A stretch of DNA of 64,000 nucleotides. It comes from Acidobacteriota bacterium (GTDB lineage: Bacteria; Acidobacteriota; Terriglobia; Bryobacterales; Bryobacteraceae). Below the pieces are notes generated by a model, which worked only from the letters and a program-made list of their open reading frames with translations, searched no databases and was not told where the DNA came from. Positions 62,238 through 64,000 of the stretch are shown here, in pieces; position 1 is the stretch's first letter; each line of letters opens with the position of its first letter. The stretch covers positions 18,556 through 82,555 of the forward strand of contig JAPKZB010000087.1 of NCBI GenBank assembly GCA_026393985.1, in the 5' to 3' direction. Both the position numbers and the translations under genes were made by a program.

Positions 62238-63716
62238 CTAAATGAGGCGGCTTTGGGGTAACGGTCCGGCCGATTCGGGGAGTCCCAACAGGCTGGGATG
62301 GTCGGTGGTGGCCTGCCAGGCGGCGAGGCCCAGGGCCATGACGAGGTCGTCGTGCTCGGATTGGTGGCCGGCGGTTTCAAAGTGCAGGAGCTCGCGCTCC
62401 AGGATCTCCAGGCCCGGGGCACAGCGCTCCAGCTTGAGCTGCCCCCGCTCAAACAAGAGCTTCAGACGGGTCAACAGATCGCTACGGGGGATGCTCAGGT
62501 AGCTGTCCTTGAGGTGCTTGGCTGTCCGGCCGCTCGAGATACAGACCGGCAGCAGCCGGAGACCGTGCCGCTCGCGCCGGAGTAGTTCGATGACGGCGTG
62601 GCCGTTGCCCGTGGCGTCCACGAGCAGGGTCTGCGGCACTTTTGGCCGGCCGAATTCGCCGTCAAAGCGCTGGGTCGCAGCGCGCACAAAGCCGGGGATG
62701 CTGACGAGTTCCGTATCGAGGGCCAAGCGCGGGGCGTAGCGGACGGTCAGCGTCGGGTGCATGGGGGTTCGCTGCGTGGCCGGGTCCTTGACGCCGTATT
62801 GCCAGGTGAGTTCGAGGACGACTAAGGCGGTATGATCCTGCCGCTTGCCGAGGTCGAGGCCGTAGTAGCGCTCGGTCTTCTCCCATAAGCCGAGGACGGG
62901 AACGGGCGCGTGGTCGATGAGCGCGGCGGCTACCTGTTCGCGGGTCAGCAACTGGAGGCCGTGGCTGATGAAGCGGCAATCATACTCCTGGGCGTACGAG
63001 AGTTCGCCGTGCAAGCGGAGTTCGGAGGCCAGAAAGTCGGGGGTTAGCCGGGGACAGTCCGTGGCGCGGATGGCAAAGCGGGTCCAATCGGCTTGGTGAT
63101 CGTGCCAGATTTCGGCGAATAGGTTGTTGCGGCCATAGGGGGTGGACAGCACCCATAAGTGGCCCTGCGAGACGGCCAGAATGGGCGACAGGGCCCGGTA
63201 AGCCGCGCCGTGGACAAAGGCGGCTTCGTCGATGATGATGAGCGAGGCTTTCGAGAAGCCGCGGACGGAGCGCGCGACCGCCGAACGGGCGACGATGCGG
63301 GAGCCGTTGGGCAGTTGCAACGAGCGAGGATTGTTGCCGTCGCCCCGGAGGGGAAAGTCCAGCTCCGCGGCGAATTCCTTGAGTTTCTGGAGAATTTCGC
63401 CGGCCTGGGTATGGATGGGCGCGACCATGAAGATGAGCGATTTGGGTTGATGGACTGCGATATAGAGTGCGCGCAGGGCCGCGATGGTGCTTTTGCCGAC
63501 CTGGCGGGCGGTTAACAAGATGACCCGGGGGTCGGCGCAATCGAGGATGGCGGCTTGTTGGGGATCCGGAAGGAAGTTGCAGCGCCGGGCGGCCCATTCG
63601 GAGGGTTTGAGCGGCGCCGGCGGGTCGGGCGCCGGGTCCCGGGCTGGCGGACCGGGCGGATGGGCCTCCGGCTTGGCCGACAGGCACCATCGGGGCATCC
63701 ATTCCAGGAGCGACAT
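62238..63716 (-). CDS. Phage-type terminase large subunit
   Basis: The 492-residue protein has a Walker A-like RVILLTARQVGKST (about 63-76), Walker B ASLIIIDEAAF (near 160), an ATPase coupling motif STPYGRNNLF, and nuclease acidic residues in YYGLDLGKRQDHTALVV (near 285) and HDDLVMALGLA. This is the gp17-like ATPase-nuclease that packages phage DNA. The proline-rich N-terminus is unusual. No portal, capsid or tail gene is in view, but the window ends here, and a partial gene follows on the same strand. The terminase may mark a prophage that begins or ends at this edge, or a stranded phage gene. Confidence 0.87.
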   Translation of the reverse strand: MSLLEWMPRWCLSAKPEAHPPGPPARDPAPDPPAPLKPSEWAARRCNFLPDPQQAAILDCADPRVILLTARQVGKSTIAALRALYIAVHQPKSLIFMVAPIHTQAGEILQKLKEFAAELDFPLRGDGNNPRSLQLPNGSRIVARSAVARSVRGFSKASLIIIDEAAFVHGAAYRALSPILAVSQGHLWVLSTPYGRNNLFAEIWHDHQADWTRFAIRATDCPRLTPDFLASELRLHGELSYAQEYDCRFISHGLQLLTREQVAAALIDHAPVPVLGLWEKTERYYGLDLGKRQDHTALVVLELTWQYGVKDPATQRTPMHPTLTVRYAPRLALDTELVSIPGFVRAATQRFDGEFGRPKVPQTLLVDATGNGHAVIELLRRERHGLRLLPVCISSGRTAKHLKDSYLSIPRSDLLTRLKLLFERGQLKLERCAPGLEILERELLHFETAGHQSEHDDLVMALGLAAWQATTDHPSLLGLPESAGPLPQSRLI

Positions 63717-63720
63717 CGCT

Positions 63721-64000
63721 TCAGGCCGCCCGCGGCAGCCGCGGAATTTCGAGGCGGCCGTCGATTGTTTTGCGATTGTCGCGGCGAGCGATGATTTCGA
63801 CTAACTCCTTGTTATTCAGCAGTGTGTCGACCCATTCGGGGGCCCGATAGCTGGGTTCGCTCTGGACGCGGGCGGCATGCTGGATGGCTTGGTCGACCAT
63901 CATGGTCGAGGGAAGTTCGGACTGGTCGGGCCGCATTTCGCGGGCGACGCTGACCGGTTCCGGCGGCACGAGCGGGATATCCCGGCGCAGGGTCCGGAAG
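63721..64000 (-). CDS. Uncharacterised protein upstream of the terminase, 5' partial
   Basis: The frame is open to the right edge of the window, so the gene start is outside. The visible part (about 93 residues) is polar, with PPEPVSVAREMRPDQSELP, HAARVQSEPSYRAPEWVDTLLNNKELVEIIARR and a basic end. Its stop is four bases before the terminase ATG, which suggests an operon. In phage genomes the small terminase subunit or a DNA-binding protein often lies here, but I see no motif to confirm that. Confidence 0.45.
   Translation of the reverse strand, partial: FRTLRRDIPLVPPEPVSVAREMRPDQSELPSTMMVDQAIQHAARVQSEPSYRAPEWVDTLLNNKELVEIIARRDNRKTIDGRLEIPRLPRAA

Overview
The window looks like a chromosomal stretch of a high-GC acidobacterium, most likely of the Solibacter/Bryobacter group. 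The evidence is an Oar-like TonB receptor with an N-terminal carboxypeptidase-regulatory domain, a secreted subtilase ending in a domain of the type described as the Solibacter C-terminal domain (TIGR03437), a YncE-propeller/phosphoesterase fusion, He_PIG-repeat surface proteins, and long GC-driven antisense ORFs. No tRNA, rRNA or CRISPR was seen. All assignments come from reading motifs by eye; no database search was run.

Layout. 0-0.3 kb holds the tail of an NRPS (carrier domain), followed by an unusual glycosyltransferase-glycosyltransferase-thioesterase fusion. 3.3-6.3 kb is a + strand operon (PD40 propeller, di-heme peroxidase, TPR protein). It converges, with a 98-bp coding overlap, on a heptaheme cytochrome, which is preceded on the - strand by the TonB receptor, a class III CoA transferase and a methyltransferase gene with an apparent frameshift. 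13.2-16.5 kb holds an orphan TssB-TssC sheath-like fusion, a DksA/TraR zinc-finger protein and an RND/HlyD adaptor. 16.7-22 kb holds a propeller protein, a nidogen/He_PIG surface protein, a small HTH protein and a beta-hydroxyacid dehydrogenase.

22.1-28.5 kb is housekeeping: a possible structured RNA, dxr, rseP, dnaK, dnaJ and an HspR-type repressor. 28.5-39.2 kb is a very tightly packed + strand run: nadE, YncE/phosphoesterase, GH57, then a hydroxyproline catabolic set (DapA-family deaminase, 4-hydroxyproline 2-epimerase, and the three-subunit D-hydroxyproline dehydrogenase). Two gene junctions in this set carry decayed tandem duplications of the next gene's 5' end. 39.2-43 kb (- strand) holds a TlpA-like thioredoxin, a Tat-exported TIM-barrel isomerase, an unknown protein and galU.

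43-50.7 kb mixes a hybrid histidine-kinase-like/receiver protein, purM-purN, a GHMP kinase resembling plant glucuronokinase, dtd, a basic small protein, an ECF-type ATPase, acpS, a CDP-alcohol phosphatidyltransferase and greA. A 16-bp tandem repeat sits between greA and two adjacent secreted subtilases (50.8-56.3 kb). 56.4-61.1 kb holds a UvrD-tudor-like mini protein and the conserved mnmE-jag-yidC-yidD-rnpA-rpmH cluster, normally found beside oriC/dnaA. dnaA is not here. Instead a zinc alcohol dehydrogenase and a phage-type terminase follow to the window end. By eye the + strand is G-rich at 1-11 kb, C-rich from about 21 to 59 kb and G-rich again after about 59.7 kb, without a matching change in gene direction.
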